From QZLE01 sp033852135 (lineage in GTDB: Bacteria; Pseudomonadota; Gammaproteobacteria; QZLD01), in assembly GCA_033852135.1 (NCBI GenBank), contig JAWSVB010000017.1, positions 1 to 64,000 on the forward strand: a DNA stretch of 64,000 nt, read 5' to 3'. This document shows, one piece after another, positions 45,016 through 54,518 of the stretch. A program made the translations under genes and the position numbers. The stretch's first letter is position 1; every line of letters starts with the position of its first letter. The notes below the pieces were generated by a model. It did not search any database, had not been told where the DNA came from, and was given only the letters and a program-made list of their open reading frames with translations.

Positions 45016-47181
45016 ATGGATATTTCTGACATTCTCGACAGTTTAAATGAAGCACAGCGTAAGGCTGTTTCTGCTCCTATTGGTAAGTCCCTTGTTCTTG
45101 CAGGCGCTGGAAGTGGGAAGACTAGGGTTTTAGTGCACCGCATATCATGGTTAATTAAGGTAAATGAGGTGTCCCCCTATGATATTTTAGCGGTAACCTT
45201 TACAAATAAAGCAGCAAAAGAGATGCGTGGTCGTGTTGAGGATATTATAAAGATATCCGTAAATAATATGTGGATTGGAACCTTTCATGGGATTGCGCAC
45301 CGTTTATTAAGGATGCATTGGGAACAGGCTAAACTTCCACAGTCATTCCAAATATTAGATTCTGATGACCAGCTGCGTTTGATCAAGCGTATTATGAAAT
45401 CGATGCAGATCGATGATAGTCGTTACCCGCCACGTCAGGCCGTTTGGTATATTAATAGTAAAAAAGATGAGGGGATTAGAGCTAAGTATATTTTGACGGC
45501 AGGCGATAATACCGAGAGAAAGTTTTTGGAAGTTTATCATGCCTACGAAGAGACATGTCAGCGTTCTGGTTTGGTTGATTTTGCTGAGTTACTATTACGG
45601 GCGCATGAGCTCCTTCGTGATAATTTAGAGCTGTTAAGGCATTATCAAAATCGTTTTTCCCATATATTGGTGGATGAATTTCAGGATACAAACACTATTC
45701 AATATGCCTGGATTAAGTTGCTCACTACAGAGAATACCGAGCTATTTCTGGTTGGTGATGATGATCAATCTATCTATGGTTGGCGTGGAGCTAAGATTGA
45801 GAATATCCAACGTATTAGTGATGATTTCGCTCAGGTGGCAGTCCATAAGTTAGAGCAGAACTACAGGTCAACCAGCACAATCTTGAATGCAGCCAATAGT
45901 ATTATTATTAATAATCCAGACAGGCTTGGAAAGAAGTTATGGACTGCAGGTGATGAAGGTGACCTGATCTCTCTTTATAGTGCTTTTAATGAGATTGATG
46001 AGGCTAGGTATGTGGTTGAGAAGATCTCGAAATATATTGAGACAGATACCGCAAGATCGGAGATGGCAATTTTGTATCGCTCCAATGCTCAGTCACGTGT
46101 ATTTGAGGAGGCTTTGCTAAATAGAGGGATACCTTACCGTGTATACGGAGGGCTGCGTTTCTTTGACCGTGCAGAGATTAAAGATTCTTTAGGATATTTA
46201 CGCCTGATTAGCAATAGAAACGATGACGCATCTTTTGAGAGGGTAATTAATACCCCTACACGTGGTATTGGTGATAGGTCGGTAGATATTGTTCGTGAAC
46301 ATGCAAAACAGAATGACTGCTCTATGTGGAAGGCTGCGCAGGATATTGTTTCCCAAGGGCTAATATCGGCACGGGCAAAGAATGCGATTGGCGCTTTTAT
46401 AGCATTGATAGATGATCTTTCTACGTCAGTTGCACCGATAAAATTGCACGAGTTAGTTGCTTTAGTATTAGATAAAGCTGCTTTACGAACTCATTATGAA
46501 AAGGATAAAACCGATAAAGGTCAGGCAAAGGTTGAAAATATAAATGAGCTTATTAATGCTGCAAAAAGTTTTGAACATGAGACTGATGCTGCAGAAGATG
46601 AACATTTGCAGCAGTTTCTCTCAAATGCAGCTCTTGAGGCCGGTGAAGGGCAAGGAAGTGAGTGGGAAGATTGTGTGCAGCTGATGACGCTGCACTCAGC
46701 TAAAGGGCTTGAATTTGAAAATGTTTTTATCGTTGGTTTAGAGCAGGGGTTGTTCCCAAGTCAGATGGCTATTGGTCGTGATCAAGGGATAGAGGAGGAG
46801 AGGAGGCTTTGCTACGTTGGGATCACTAGAGCAAGAAAGCTATTGCATCTTTCTCATGCTGAAAGCCGCCGCATTTATGGAAAAGAGACTTTCTGTTCGC
46901 GCTCCAGGTTTTTAGATGAGATATCTTCAGAATTGATAGAGGAGGTTAGACCTATGGCTACCCCTTATCAAGCTTCAGCAAAGTCTACGCAGGTGTTAAG
47001 TACTTCTGATCGTACAAATAAAAGGTATAACCTTGGCCAGGGTGTGAGTCATGCGAAATTTGGTGATGGTGTGGTGATAAATACTGAGGGTAAAGGCTCA
47101 AGTGAGATGGTTCAGGTTATGTTCGCATTATGTGGTGAGAAGTGGTTACTTGCTGATAAGGCAAATCTTAGTTCAATTTAA
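45016..47181 (+). CDS. uvrD: DNA helicase II UvrD
   Basis: 721 residues of a superfamily 1A helicase acting in nucleotide excision and mismatch repair. Walker A AGAGSGKT is at 29-36, followed by TFTNKAAKEM, VDEFQDTN (Walker B), DDQSIYGWRGA, QNYRST and, near the end, LMTLHSAKGLEFENVF and VGITRARK. The C-terminal VSHAKFGDGVV...VQVMF....KWLL module is the UvrD/PcrA tail and separates it from Rep. Confidence 0.95.
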   Translation: MDISDILDSLNEAQRKAVSAPIGKSLVLAGAGSGKTRVLVHRISWLIKVNEVSPYDILAVTFTNKAAKEMRGRVEDIIKISVNNMWIGTFHGIAHRLLRMHWEQAKLPQSFQILDSDDQLRLIKRIMKSMQIDDSRYPPRQAVWYINSKKDEGIRAKYILTAGDNTERKFLEVYHAYEETCQRSGLVDFAELLLRAHELLRDNLELLRHYQNRFSHILVDEFQDTNTIQYAWIKLLTTENTELFLVGDDDQSIYGWRGAKIENIQRISDDFAQVAVHKLEQNYRSTSTILNAANSIIINNPDRLGKKLWTAGDEGDLISLYSAFNEIDEARYVVEKISKYIETDTARSEMAILYRSNAQSRVFEEALLNRGIPYRVYGGLRFFDRAEIKDSLGYLRLISNRNDDASFERVINTPTRGIGDRSVDIVREHAKQNDCSMWKAAQDIVSQGLISARAKNAIGAFIALIDDLSTSVAPIKLHELVALVLDKAALRTHYEKDKTDKGQAKVENINELINAAKSFEHETDAAEDEHLQQFLSNAALEAGEGQGSEWEDCVQLMTLHSAKGLEFENVFIVGLEQGLFPSQMAIGRDQGIEEERRLCYVGITRARKLLHLSHAESRRIYGKETFCSRSRFLDEISSELIEEVRPMATPYQASAKSTQVLSTSDRTNKRYNLGQGVSHAKFGDGVVINTEGKGSSEMVQVMFALCGEKWLLADKANLSSI

Positions 47182-47306
47182 GAAAATGATATAATAATCG
47201 AGTGTGGGACTAGATAAAATATTGTAATATTAGGATTATTGTATTAGATTTAAGTTAATAATAAAAATGGAACTTATTATAATAAAAGGAAAAATAGGAG
47301 GCAAAA

Positions 47307-47693
47307 ATGTCAAAGGCATATACCCCGAGATGCTCAGACGTTGTGGTTCATAAGCTTTCTGAATCGCATGTAGAAGGTTTATATATTGAAAAATTGGCTA
47401 TTTGTGGTGAGACAGGTGAGCCATTAACTAATGATGATGGACATGCAATTGTTGAAACTTGTGTAAATGTAGGAATAACTAGAGGTTTATTTGATCTGCT
47501 TTTATGGCAGTGGGCCTTGTTTGGAACGATGTTGATTGCGGTATTATATGGTGGTCATAATGCGTTGATAAATTTAGGTTGTACCTTAGGCTTTATTTTG
47601 ATGCTATTTATGCAGAAGTATGTAGTTAAGCAGATTAAAAAAGTCAATGTGTCACCACTTGAAGTAAAAAGCTCTATTTGTACTACTCAGTAG
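47307..47693 (+). CDS. Small membrane protein of unknown function
   Basis: 128 residues. A soluble N-terminal half (about 1-60) containing LAICGETGEPLTNDDGHAIVETC is followed by two adjacent membrane segments (about 64-83 and 86-103) and a short basic cytoplasmic tail. There is a strong Shine-Dalgarno (AGGAGG) seven bases before the ATG, so the gene is real. I do not recognise a family. It follows uvrD by 125 bases and ends at a terminator hairpin. Confidence 0.75.
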   Translation: MSKAYTPRCSDVVVHKLSESHVEGLYIEKLAICGETGEPLTNDDGHAIVETCVNVGITRGLFDLLLWQWALFGTMLIAVLYGGHNALINLGCTLGFILMLFMQKYVVKQIKKVNVSPLEVKSSICTTQ

Positions 47694-47733
47694 CCTCTTT
47701 CAACAAATGGTGATTTAATCACTTTAAAGTTAA

Positions 47734-47776
47734 AAACGCAGCATTAAGTGCTGCGTTTATGCGTTTATGCGTTTAT
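47734..47776. terminator. Terminator hairpin running into a triple 8-bp repeat
   Basis: AAACGCAGCA (47734-47743) pairs perfectly with TGCTGCGTTT (47749-47758) and can end either convergent gene. The right arm merges into three tandem copies of GCGTTTAT (47753-47776), the last of which covers the stop codon of the minus-strand gene. Confidence 0.7.
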
Positions 47777-48057
47777 GCTTTTAGCTTTTCGATAAAGCTG
47801 TCTTTACTTGTACCGTTTATTAGCTCTTGGCGAACTTTATTGAATGCTTGGCAGGCCTCTTCTGCATGAGCATTGTATGATGTTAACTCGTGGTACTTCC
47901 ACCCTGCAGCTTTTAGGGCGTCTTTTTTAAAGGAAACACCGACAACGCCTTCTCCACCTAACTGGATTAAAGCATCTTCAATCTTAAGGTGTGGCAGTTT
48001 TTCTAATGTGATTTTGGAAAAATCATCGGTCTTTACTTCTTCAATATCATTACTCAT
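47773..48057 (-). CDS. Small hypothetical protein
   Basis: 94 residues, acidic at the front and without membrane segments or a signal peptide, so cytoplasmic. Two motif-like stretches stand out, IQLGGEGVVGVSFKKDALKAAGWKYHELTSY and NKVRQELINGTSKDSFIEKL, but I do not know the family. The ATG start has GAGGATG upstream. It stands alone between two terminator/promoter regions, and its stop codon lies in an 8-bp tandem repeat. Confidence 0.7.
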   Translation of the reverse strand: MSNDIEEVKTDDFSKITLEKLPHLKIEDALIQLGGEGVVGVSFKKDALKAAGWKYHELTSYNAHAEEACQAFNKVRQELINGTSKDSFIEKLKA

Positions 48058-48305
48058 TTATACATCCTCAAAATATGATATTCAGGTGCTGGATATCAAA
48101 CTCTCCCGTAGTAAAATTTATTGGCTTTTACTTTGCTAATGCTTAGTAGCCTGTCTAATAATATATAGACTATATCGGCTGCATTCCAAGTTGAAAAGGT
48201 GGAAAAATTGAATTTTGGGGATGAATACTCAAATGCTGAGTAATTCTTTTTAAATTAATAGATTTGTTGGCAAATTTATGTGTTGGTGATGGTTATCTTT
48301 TAATG

Positions 48306-50177
48306 TTAATTGCCTGGGTGCAGGTAAGTGTATTCTGCAAGAGCATTGTTGATTATTTTATTTATATCTTTAGTGTTAATCGATTTATTTGATTGGTTAT
48401 CCAGCAACCTTAAAATGTTACTTGATATCTCATGGGGTGATATATTAACTGTTTTCAGAACATCAGAAATAGAATCTCCATTTTTAATGTCGAGTATGTT
48501 ATACCCATTATCGCAAAGCTTAATGCTTGCAGAATGAGTGTCCCCAAATAAGTTATGTAAGTCTCCAAGTATCTCTTGATATGCTCCAACCATGAAAAAT
48601 CCTAGATAATATTGATCTCCATGCTTAAATTCGTGTACCGGTAAAGAACGCTCAATTCCATTGCTATCTACATAGTCTTTAATCTGCCCATCTGAATCAC
48701 AGGTGATGTCTTGTATGATTGCTTTGTAAGCTGGTTTTTGCTCAAGCTTATGTATTGGCGCTATTGGAAAAATTTGCTTAATGCCCCATATGTCAGGCAT
48801 CGATTGGAATATTGATAAGTTGCAAAATAGCTTATCTGCGAGCTTTTGGCTTAACTCATTGAAAATGTGTTGATGTTGTTCGGAGGTTTTTGCAGCCACC
48901 ATGATTTTTTGGCATAGCTCATGATATAGATTTTCAGCACTAGATTTAATTATTAAGCTAATTTCACCCTGTTTGAAAAGAGACTGAATTTTTTTATAGG
49001 TTGTATTGGCTATAAGAAATGATTCATCAATATCTGAAATTGATAGTTTTAGCTCCCTTTTAATCTCATCAATAATAGAATGGCTGCAGTCAAGAAAAGT
49101 ATTGTTTCTAATAGCAGGCTGATCAATATCGACAGCATTAGTGATAAGTATGGCGTGTTGGGCAGTTATGGCTCGGCCAGATTCGCAAATAATATTAGGG
49201 TGATCGAGGTTGTTTTTTTCACATATTGTAGCAATAGGTGAAATTATGGCGTTAGCATATTGCTCAACTGAGTAATTGATGGAGCAATAGTTAGTGGATT
49301 TAGAACCTTCATAATCTATTCCCAGGCCTCCACCTACATCAATTGTATCTATATCCGCTCCGAGATCTCTTATCTCATGAAAATATCTAGCAATCTCACA
49401 TGCCCCTGTTTCAATATTAGATAGGTTGGGGATTTGTGAGCCTAGATGGAAGTGAAGCAGCTTGAGAGAACTCAGTAGGTCGTAGCTAGATAGTTGCGAA
49501 ATAGCTTTAAGGACTTGGGATGAGCTTAGGCCAAATTTTGAGTTTTCTCCCCCGGAGTTTTGCCAGTTTCCAGAGCCAACTGTCGCAAGTCTAGTGCGTA
49601 TTCCAAGAAGAGGAACGGCGTTGTTTTCACTAGCAACTCTAGCTATCAATGCGACTTCCGAAAGTTTTTCGATAACAATATAAACTTTTAGCCCTAGCTT
49701 TTGCCCTAGCAAAGCCAGCTTAATGTATTCAGCATCTTTGTAACCATTGCAAATGACTAATGAGCCGGGTTTGGACTTCGCTAAAACTGCTATTAGCTCT
49801 GGTTTGCTACCAGCTTCAAGTCCTACCGTGTTGTCGGCACCACTAATTACTTCGTCAATAACATCAGACTGTTGGTTTACTTTGATTGGGTAGGCAATCA
49901 TATGTTCAGCAGAAAAATTATGGTCTTCCATTGCTGTTTTGAAAGCGTTTTCTATGCGGTTAATTTTATTTTTAATTATATCTAGAAAACGAAGCAATAT
50001 AGGAAAAGAGAGATTCGACTGTTGTAGATTTTGGCTGAGTTTAAAAAGGTCAATTCTAGTGTGTTTCTGGTCTGGAATAACGCAAAGATTGCCTGCGGAG
50101 TTTATGTCAAAATAGCCATCTCCCCAGTTTTCTATATTGTAGGTTTTTTTGCTGTTATTTATGTTCCAGTCATTCAT
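48306..50177 (-). CDS. speA: Biosynthetic arginine decarboxylase
   Basis: 623 residues of the PLP-dependent fold III family. It converts arginine to agmatine, the first step of the agmatine route to putrescine. The PLP lysine is in MIAYPIKVNQQ, and HFHLGSQI, VGGGLGIDYEGS and CESGRAITAQHA are the substrate and cofactor segments. QEILGDLHNLFGDTHS matches SpeA throughout. The agmatinase or agmatine deiminase that must follow is not in the window. It diverges from speE over a 133-base gap. Confidence 0.95.
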   Translation of the reverse strand: MNDWNINNSKKTYNIENWGDGYFDINSAGNLCVIPDQKHTRIDLFKLSQNLQQSNLSFPILLRFLDIIKNKINRIENAFKTAMEDHNFSAEHMIAYPIKVNQQSDVIDEVISGADNTVGLEAGSKPELIAVLAKSKPGSLVICNGYKDAEYIKLALLGQKLGLKVYIVIEKLSEVALIARVASENNAVPLLGIRTRLATVGSGNWQNSGGENSKFGLSSSQVLKAISQLSSYDLLSSLKLLHFHLGSQIPNLSNIETGACEIARYFHEIRDLGADIDTIDVGGGLGIDYEGSKSTNYCSINYSVEQYANAIISPIATICEKNNLDHPNIICESGRAITAQHAILITNAVDIDQPAIRNNTFLDCSHSIIDEIKRELKLSISDIDESFLIANTTYKKIQSLFKQGEISLIIKSSAENLYHELCQKIMVAAKTSEQHQHIFNELSQKLADKLFCNLSIFQSMPDIWGIKQIFPIAPIHKLEQKPAYKAIIQDITCDSDGQIKDYVDSNGIERSLPVHEFKHGDQYYLGFFMVGAYQEILGDLHNLFGDTHSASIKLCDNGYNILDIKNGDSISDVLKTVNISPHEISSNILRLLDNQSNKSINTKDINKIINNALAEYTYLHPGN

Positions 50178-50310
50178 ACTTTTTCTTTACAAAAAATTAT
50201 TTTATCTGTAAATAGCTTCTTTAATAGTTGTTAATTGAATAAATTTGCATCAAAGCGAAATAATATGCCTTTTCGTTTAAGTTGCAACTGAAAAATAGGA
50301 GTAATTGCTC

Positions 50311-51159
50311 GTGTTGGATAAAGAATGGTTTTCTGAGCCTTTTGGTGATGAAGGTTTGGCATTTTCACTTCAAATTACGCAGAAACTGGAGGAGGTGCAA
50401 ACCCCTTTTCAAAAGATTGAGGTGTACCAAACCAAGACCTTTGGAAGGCTTATGGTGATAGATGGTTGTGTGATGCTAACTAGTCGAGATAATTTTATCT
50501 ATCATGAAATGATGTCTCATCCAGCTATTTCAGTTCACCCTGCTCCTAAGAAGGTTCTTATTATTGGTGGTGGTGATTGCGGCACAATGAAAGAAGTTTT
50601 GAAGCATGATTCGGTTGAAGAGGTATATCAGGTTGATATTGATGAGCAGGTTACCAGACTTTCTGAAAAATATTTTCCTGAGCTTTGTGAGAGCAATGAA
50701 GATCCTAGAGCGCATCTGTGTTTTGAAGATGGTGTTAAGTGGGTAAAAGATGCACAGCCAGAATCATTCGATATTATTATTATCGATAGTACAGATCCAG
50801 TGGGACCCGCAGAAGGGCTTTTTACCGAGGGGTTTTTTCATAGCTGCCAAAGAATACTAAAGCCTGATGGTGTTTTTGTTCAGCAGAGTGAATCTCCGTT
50901 ACTACATGCAAGTACAATTATTAAAAATATGAGAACTGATCTGCAAAATTGTGGATTTAATAATATTGCTACATTGAATTTTCCTCAGTGCTGTTATCCG
51001 TCAGGCTGGTGGTCGTGCACCATGGCAAGCAAACAACTTGATTTAGATCATGTGGTTATGGCTGAAGAAAACTTAGAAACAAAATATTATAATGCTGAAA
51101 TTCATAGAGCGTCCTTAGCCGTGCCTCAATTTTGTTTGCAATATTGGCAGGAAAATTAG
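50311..51159 (+). CDS. speE: Spermidine synthase
   Basis: 282 residues. It transfers an aminopropyl group from decarboxylated S-adenosylmethionine to putrescine. The GGGDCGTMKEVLKH motif binds the nucleotide and IIIDSTDPVGPAEGLF carries the catalytic Asp of the spermidine synthase family. The N-terminal EVYQTKTFGRLMVIDG is also diagnostic. I use the GTG at 50311, nine bases after AGGAG; a TTG at 50305 would be only three bases from it. speD is not in the window. Confidence 0.93.
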   Translation: MLDKEWFSEPFGDEGLAFSLQITQKLEEVQTPFQKIEVYQTKTFGRLMVIDGCVMLTSRDNFIYHEMMSHPAISVHPAPKKVLIIGGGDCGTMKEVLKHDSVEEVYQVDIDEQVTRLSEKYFPELCESNEDPRAHLCFEDGVKWVKDAQPESFDIIIIDSTDPVGPAEGLFTEGFFHSCQRILKPDGVFVQQSESPLLHASTIIKNMRTDLQNCGFNNIATLNFPQCCYPSGWWSCTMASKQLDLDHVVMAEENLETKYYNAEIHRASLAVPQFCLQYWQEN

Positions 51160-51284
51160 CTAAAATCCTCTAGAATTATATTTAACTGCAGAAGTAAGGT
51201 GTATTTGCTGTGAAAGGATTGTGCGCCTGTTTTTGTATAATAATTTTAATAACGGAACAAAATTAATACAGAAGGTTAAGATTG

Positions 51285-52529
51285 ATGGGATTAAGAACAA
51301 AGCTATTGTTGGTATTTATATGCTCGTTGGTTCTTATGCTAGCTGTCGGCGTTTATAGTGGGTCTAAGTACACAGGTCTTATAGCGCAGGCGCAAGAGAT
51401 GGCGCAGGGAGAAAGTGCTGAAAAAGCAGAGCAAGTTTGGGAGGATCTAGAGGAAGAGGCTAGCTCAGCTCAGTCTATGTCAGCAATAATAATGGTAGTT
51501 ATCACAATTGCTACTATAGCGATATTTTTCTTTGTAGTGAGTGCAGGCTTGTATACTCAGTTGCAAAGGCTAAAAGAGATCGTTTCTGAAGCTGGATCGG
51601 GAAAAATTATAGTAAATGATGCAGTTTGTTCTGCATTATCTGGAGAGTTTTCTCAGGTTGCAGGTTTTCTTAAAGATTTTAATGACCTGTTGGAGAAGCA
51701 GCTTGGTATTGTAACTGCGGCTGCAGATAAGTGTTCAAATGTTGTTAGTAATGTTTCTAGTGGTGGCCAAGGTTTAATTCTCGAGCAAAAAGGCGAGGTT
51801 GATCAAGTTGCTACAGCAATGACTGAGATGTCTGCTACAGTGCATGAAGTTGCAAGAAATGCTACAGAGGCTGCTGAAGCAGCTCAACGTGCTGATGAAG
51901 AAACTGGTAAAGGTAAAATGGTTGTTTCTCAGGCTATAGAGGCTATAGATCTATTGGCTAATGAAGTGAATGATGCAGCTCAGGTTATTCATCGATTAGA
52001 GCAGGATAGTGACGAGATTGGTGCTGTTCTTGATGTTATTCGTGGTATTGCAGAACAAACCAATCTGTTGGCACTTAATGCGGCAATTGAGGCTGCTAGA
52101 GCCGGTGAGCAAGGACGTGGCTTTGCTGTTGTTGCGGATGAAGTGCGTACTTTGGCACAAAGAACCCAGCAATCAACGCAAGAAATTCAAAACATGATTG
52201 AGAGGTTGCAATCTGGAGCTCAAGATGCTGTAAAAGCAATGGAGCAAGGGAGAAGCAGAGCTCAGATTGGAGTTGAGCAAGCTGCAGAAGCAGGAGTATC
52301 TTTAGAAACGATTGCACAGGCTGTAGGTACAATATCTGATATGAATACTCAGATAGCTACTGCTGCTGAAGAGCAGAGTGTTGTTGCAGAAGAGATTAAT
52401 CTTAATATCGTAAGCATATCTGATATGGCTGATAAGATTGCAGGGGAGTCTGGATCTGGTGGTGTTGATGCTACTCAGATATCGTCTGCATGCGATGAGA
52501 TTCATGCTGCTGTGAGAGTTATTAGCTAG
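51285..52529 (+). CDS. Methyl-accepting chemotaxis protein with a very small sensor region
   Basis: 414 residues. Two membrane helices (about 7-27 and 66-90) enclose only about 40 residues of periplasmic, Glu-rich sequence, too short for a Cache or four-helix bundle sensor. The cytoplasmic part is a normal signalling hairpin with the tip EQTNLLALNAAIEAARAGEQGRGFAVVADEVRTLA, which contacts CheA and CheW. The C-terminus lacks a CheR-binding pentapeptide. I start at the ATG at 51285; a TTG just before it opens the frame. It ends at a strong terminator. No che genes are nearby. Confidence 0.92.
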   Translation: MGLRTKLLLVFICSLVLMLAVGVYSGSKYTGLIAQAQEMAQGESAEKAEQVWEDLEEEASSAQSMSAIIMVVITIATIAIFFFVVSAGLYTQLQRLKEIVSEAGSGKIIVNDAVCSALSGEFSQVAGFLKDFNDLLEKQLGIVTAAADKCSNVVSNVSSGGQGLILEQKGEVDQVATAMTEMSATVHEVARNATEAAEAAQRADEETGKGKMVVSQAIEAIDLLANEVNDAAQVIHRLEQDSDEIGAVLDVIRGIAEQTNLLALNAAIEAARAGEQGRGFAVVADEVRTLAQRTQQSTQEIQNMIERLQSGAQDAVKAMEQGRSRAQIGVEQAAEAGVSLETIAQAVGTISDMNTQIATAAEEQSVVAEEINLNIVSISDMADKIAGESGSGGVDATQISSACDEIHAAVRVIS

Positions 52530-52572
52530 CGGCTGCACAGCTAACAGCTATATAGTTATAAAGCATAAAAAG

Positions 52573-52603
52573 CCTCGCTCTTAGTAAAGAGTGAGGTTTT
52601 TTT
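52573..52603 (+). terminator. Intrinsic terminator after chemotaxis gene
   Basis: CCTCGCTCTT and AAGAGTGAGG form a 10-bp stem with one G-T pair around AGTA and are followed by seven T. Confidence 0.93.
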
Positions 52604-52655
52604 ATGTCCGCTTTAATATGGTAGGTTGCGCATTAAAAATGGCAGACGCAAAAAA

Positions 52656-52685
52656 GCAAGGATAACTGTGTTATCCTTGCTTTTT
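52656..52685. terminator. Intrinsic terminator after rpsT
   Basis: GCAAGGATAAC-TGT-GTTATCCTTGC is a perfect 11-bp stem flanked by A5 on the left and T5 on the right, so it ends the leftward rpsT transcript and can also stop rightward readthrough. Confidence 0.93.
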
Positions 52686-52708
52686 GAATTCTTTATAATT
52701 CGCTTCTA

Positions 52709-52969
52709 TTAAAGAGCGCGAATTTTAGCGTTCAAACGGCTCTTATGACGCGCAGCTTTATTCTGGTGAATAAGGCCTTTATTAGTCATACGATCAATTA
52801 CCGGAACTGCTGCTTTGTATGCTTCTTCTGCTGCAGCTTTGTCGCCTGCTTCGATAGCATATACAGTTTTCTTAATGTATGTTCTTAACATAGAACGTTG
52901 ACCAGCATTGCGAACGCGATGAGTTTCTGCTTGTCTTGCTCTTTTCTTAGCTGAAGGACTATTAGCCAA
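52709..52969 (-). CDS. rpsT: 30S ribosomal protein S20
   Basis: 86 residues, the usual S20 length. The opening ANSPSAKKRARQAETHRVRNAGQRSMLRT and closing GLIHQNKAARHKSRLNAKIRAL are diagnostic. S20 binds 16S rRNA early in 30S assembly. It is a single-gene unit with its own promoter (53016-53044) and terminator. Confidence 0.98.
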   Translation of the reverse strand: MANSPSAKKRARQAETHRVRNAGQRSMLRTYIKKTVYAIEAGDKAAAEEAYKAAVPVIDRMTNKGLIHQNKAARHKSRLNAKIRAL

Positions 52970-53015
52970 TGTCTATCTCCAAAAAAATCTATTAACAGTC
53001 TTTAAAAGGGTGCCT

Positions 53016-53044
53016 ACTATGCGAATTTTCCTGTCTTTTGTCAA
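53016..53044 (-). promoter_or_regulatory. Sigma-70 promoter for rpsT
   Basis: On the minus strand a perfect TTGACA (53039-53044) is followed after 17 bases by CATAGT (53016-53021). The start point would be near 53009, about 40 bases before the rpsT ATG. Confidence 0.75.
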
Positions 53045-53170
53045 GCGATTAACTCATTATTTTTGTGATAACTTGGTGAATTAATTTCTTGTATAAAGAA
53101 AATGTTCACTCTCGATTTGTAGAGTGTAAAATTGTTGGCATTAACTTACCATTTAGGGTGAAAAAATATA

Positions 53171-54469
53171 TTGAGTGCAGTAAAAAAATATCTTGATAGT
53201 TATGCTGAACCAGTTGTACATAAACTTACTGCTTTGCCCGAATCTTTGCTTCTAGGGGGGATTCAAAACCTATCCTCGTATGAAAGTGATTGTGTTGCTG
53301 AACGTTACGACAATGTTGTTGTGATCCCCTCATTTAATGAGGGGAATGAGTTTTTGCAACAAAATGGTTTGGGTGCAGGTGGGCAAAACTTGCTAGTGTT
53401 GGTGGTGAATCTGCCTGAACAGTGTGACGATGCTGAAGCGGTGATTAAAACCAAACGGTTGATAAAATACATTCAGGAAAATATGAGGTTGGTTTTTAAT
53501 GAGTCTGAACTCTCTTTATATATGAATTTGTCAGCTGGGTATTCGCTATTGTTAGTAGATCGAACAATGGATGGCATGAGGATACCGAACAAGCTTGGTG
53601 TTGGTCTTGCTCGGAAAATTGGTGCAGATATCGCAACCGCATTGATTAGTCGCGGCATAGTGCAGTCAAAAGTGATCTACTCAACTGATGCAGATGTACA
53701 TTTACCATCATGTTATTTTGATATTGATGATTCAATTAGTGGGGGTTATGTTTATCCATTTAAACATGTGGTTGAGCAGCAACCATTAGAGCTTGCAATG
53801 CAGTTGTATGAGTTTTCATTATATTATTATGTTGCAGGGCTGGAGTATGCTGGTTCTGGGTATGCTTTTCATACAATAGGAAGTTGTTTGGCAATTAACT
53901 ATGAAGCTTATGCAAAAGTGCGCGGGTTTCCCAAAAGAGCTGCAGGTGAAGACTTCTATCTGTTAAATAAAATTGCAAAAGTTGGTGAACTTAAAACTCT
54001 TAAGGAACCAGTAATTACTATTGCAGGAAGGGCATCGGACAGAGTTCCTTTTGGAACTGGACCAGCTATTAGTAAGATAAGTTGTATGGAAGATCCTTTG
54101 CTTGAATATAAGTATTATGACCCTAGGGTTTTTGAATGCTTGCGACTATTCTTGAGCTCACTTGAAGGTTGTTGGGAAGGGATAGAATTGGATGGGGGTG
54201 TCGAATTTGGTGAGTATCAGGAGCAAATTTATTCGGCTCTTGAGGCAGTAGGATTTTATAAAGTTACCAAAAACTTGTTGCGACAGTCTAAAACGTTAGG
54301 GGAGTTTTTGCGAAGATGTGCCGAGTGGTTCGATGCTTTTCGTACGCTAAAGTTTATTCATTTTCTACGTAATAACTATTTTCCTTCGGTTTCTATAGGC
54401 AAACTTTATTCTAGCCACCTAGTATCTGGTTTAATAAAACAATACCCTGCTTTGTTTGGTAATGATTAA
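53171..54469 (+). CDS. Glycosyltransferase-like protein of unknown specificity
   Basis: 432 residues, soluble. The N-terminal part has the GT-A pattern: VVIPSFNEGNEF (49-60) as the nucleotide-binding strand, an insertion, and then STDADVHLP (171-179), whose Asp-x-Asp would bind the metal and sugar nucleotide. GEDFYLLNKIAKVG resembles the ED catalytic motif of family 2 glycosyltransferases. The C-terminal 130 residues are helical and not recognised. Donor and acceptor are unknown. The start is TTG, with AGGGTG ten bases upstream; no nearby ATG is available. The small membrane protein that follows may be co-transcribed. Confidence 0.7.
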   Translation: MSAVKKYLDSYAEPVVHKLTALPESLLLGGIQNLSSYESDCVAERYDNVVVIPSFNEGNEFLQQNGLGAGGQNLLVLVVNLPEQCDDAEAVIKTKRLIKYIQENMRLVFNESELSLYMNLSAGYSLLLVDRTMDGMRIPNKLGVGLARKIGADIATALISRGIVQSKVIYSTDADVHLPSCYFDIDDSISGGYVYPFKHVVEQQPLELAMQLYEFSLYYYVAGLEYAGSGYAFHTIGSCLAINYEAYAKVRGFPKRAAGEDFYLLNKIAKVGELKTLKEPVITIAGRASDRVPFGTGPAISKISCMEDPLLEYKYYDPRVFECLRLFLSSLEGCWEGIELDGGVEFGEYQEQIYSALEAVGFYKVTKNLLRQSKTLGEFLRRCAEWFDAFRTLKFIHFLRNNYFPSVSIGKLYSSHLVSGLIKQYPALFGND

Positions 54470-54518
54470 GATGTACAATATGTCTTTCATAATTATTTGC
54501 TAATCTTTGAGGTTGTTC

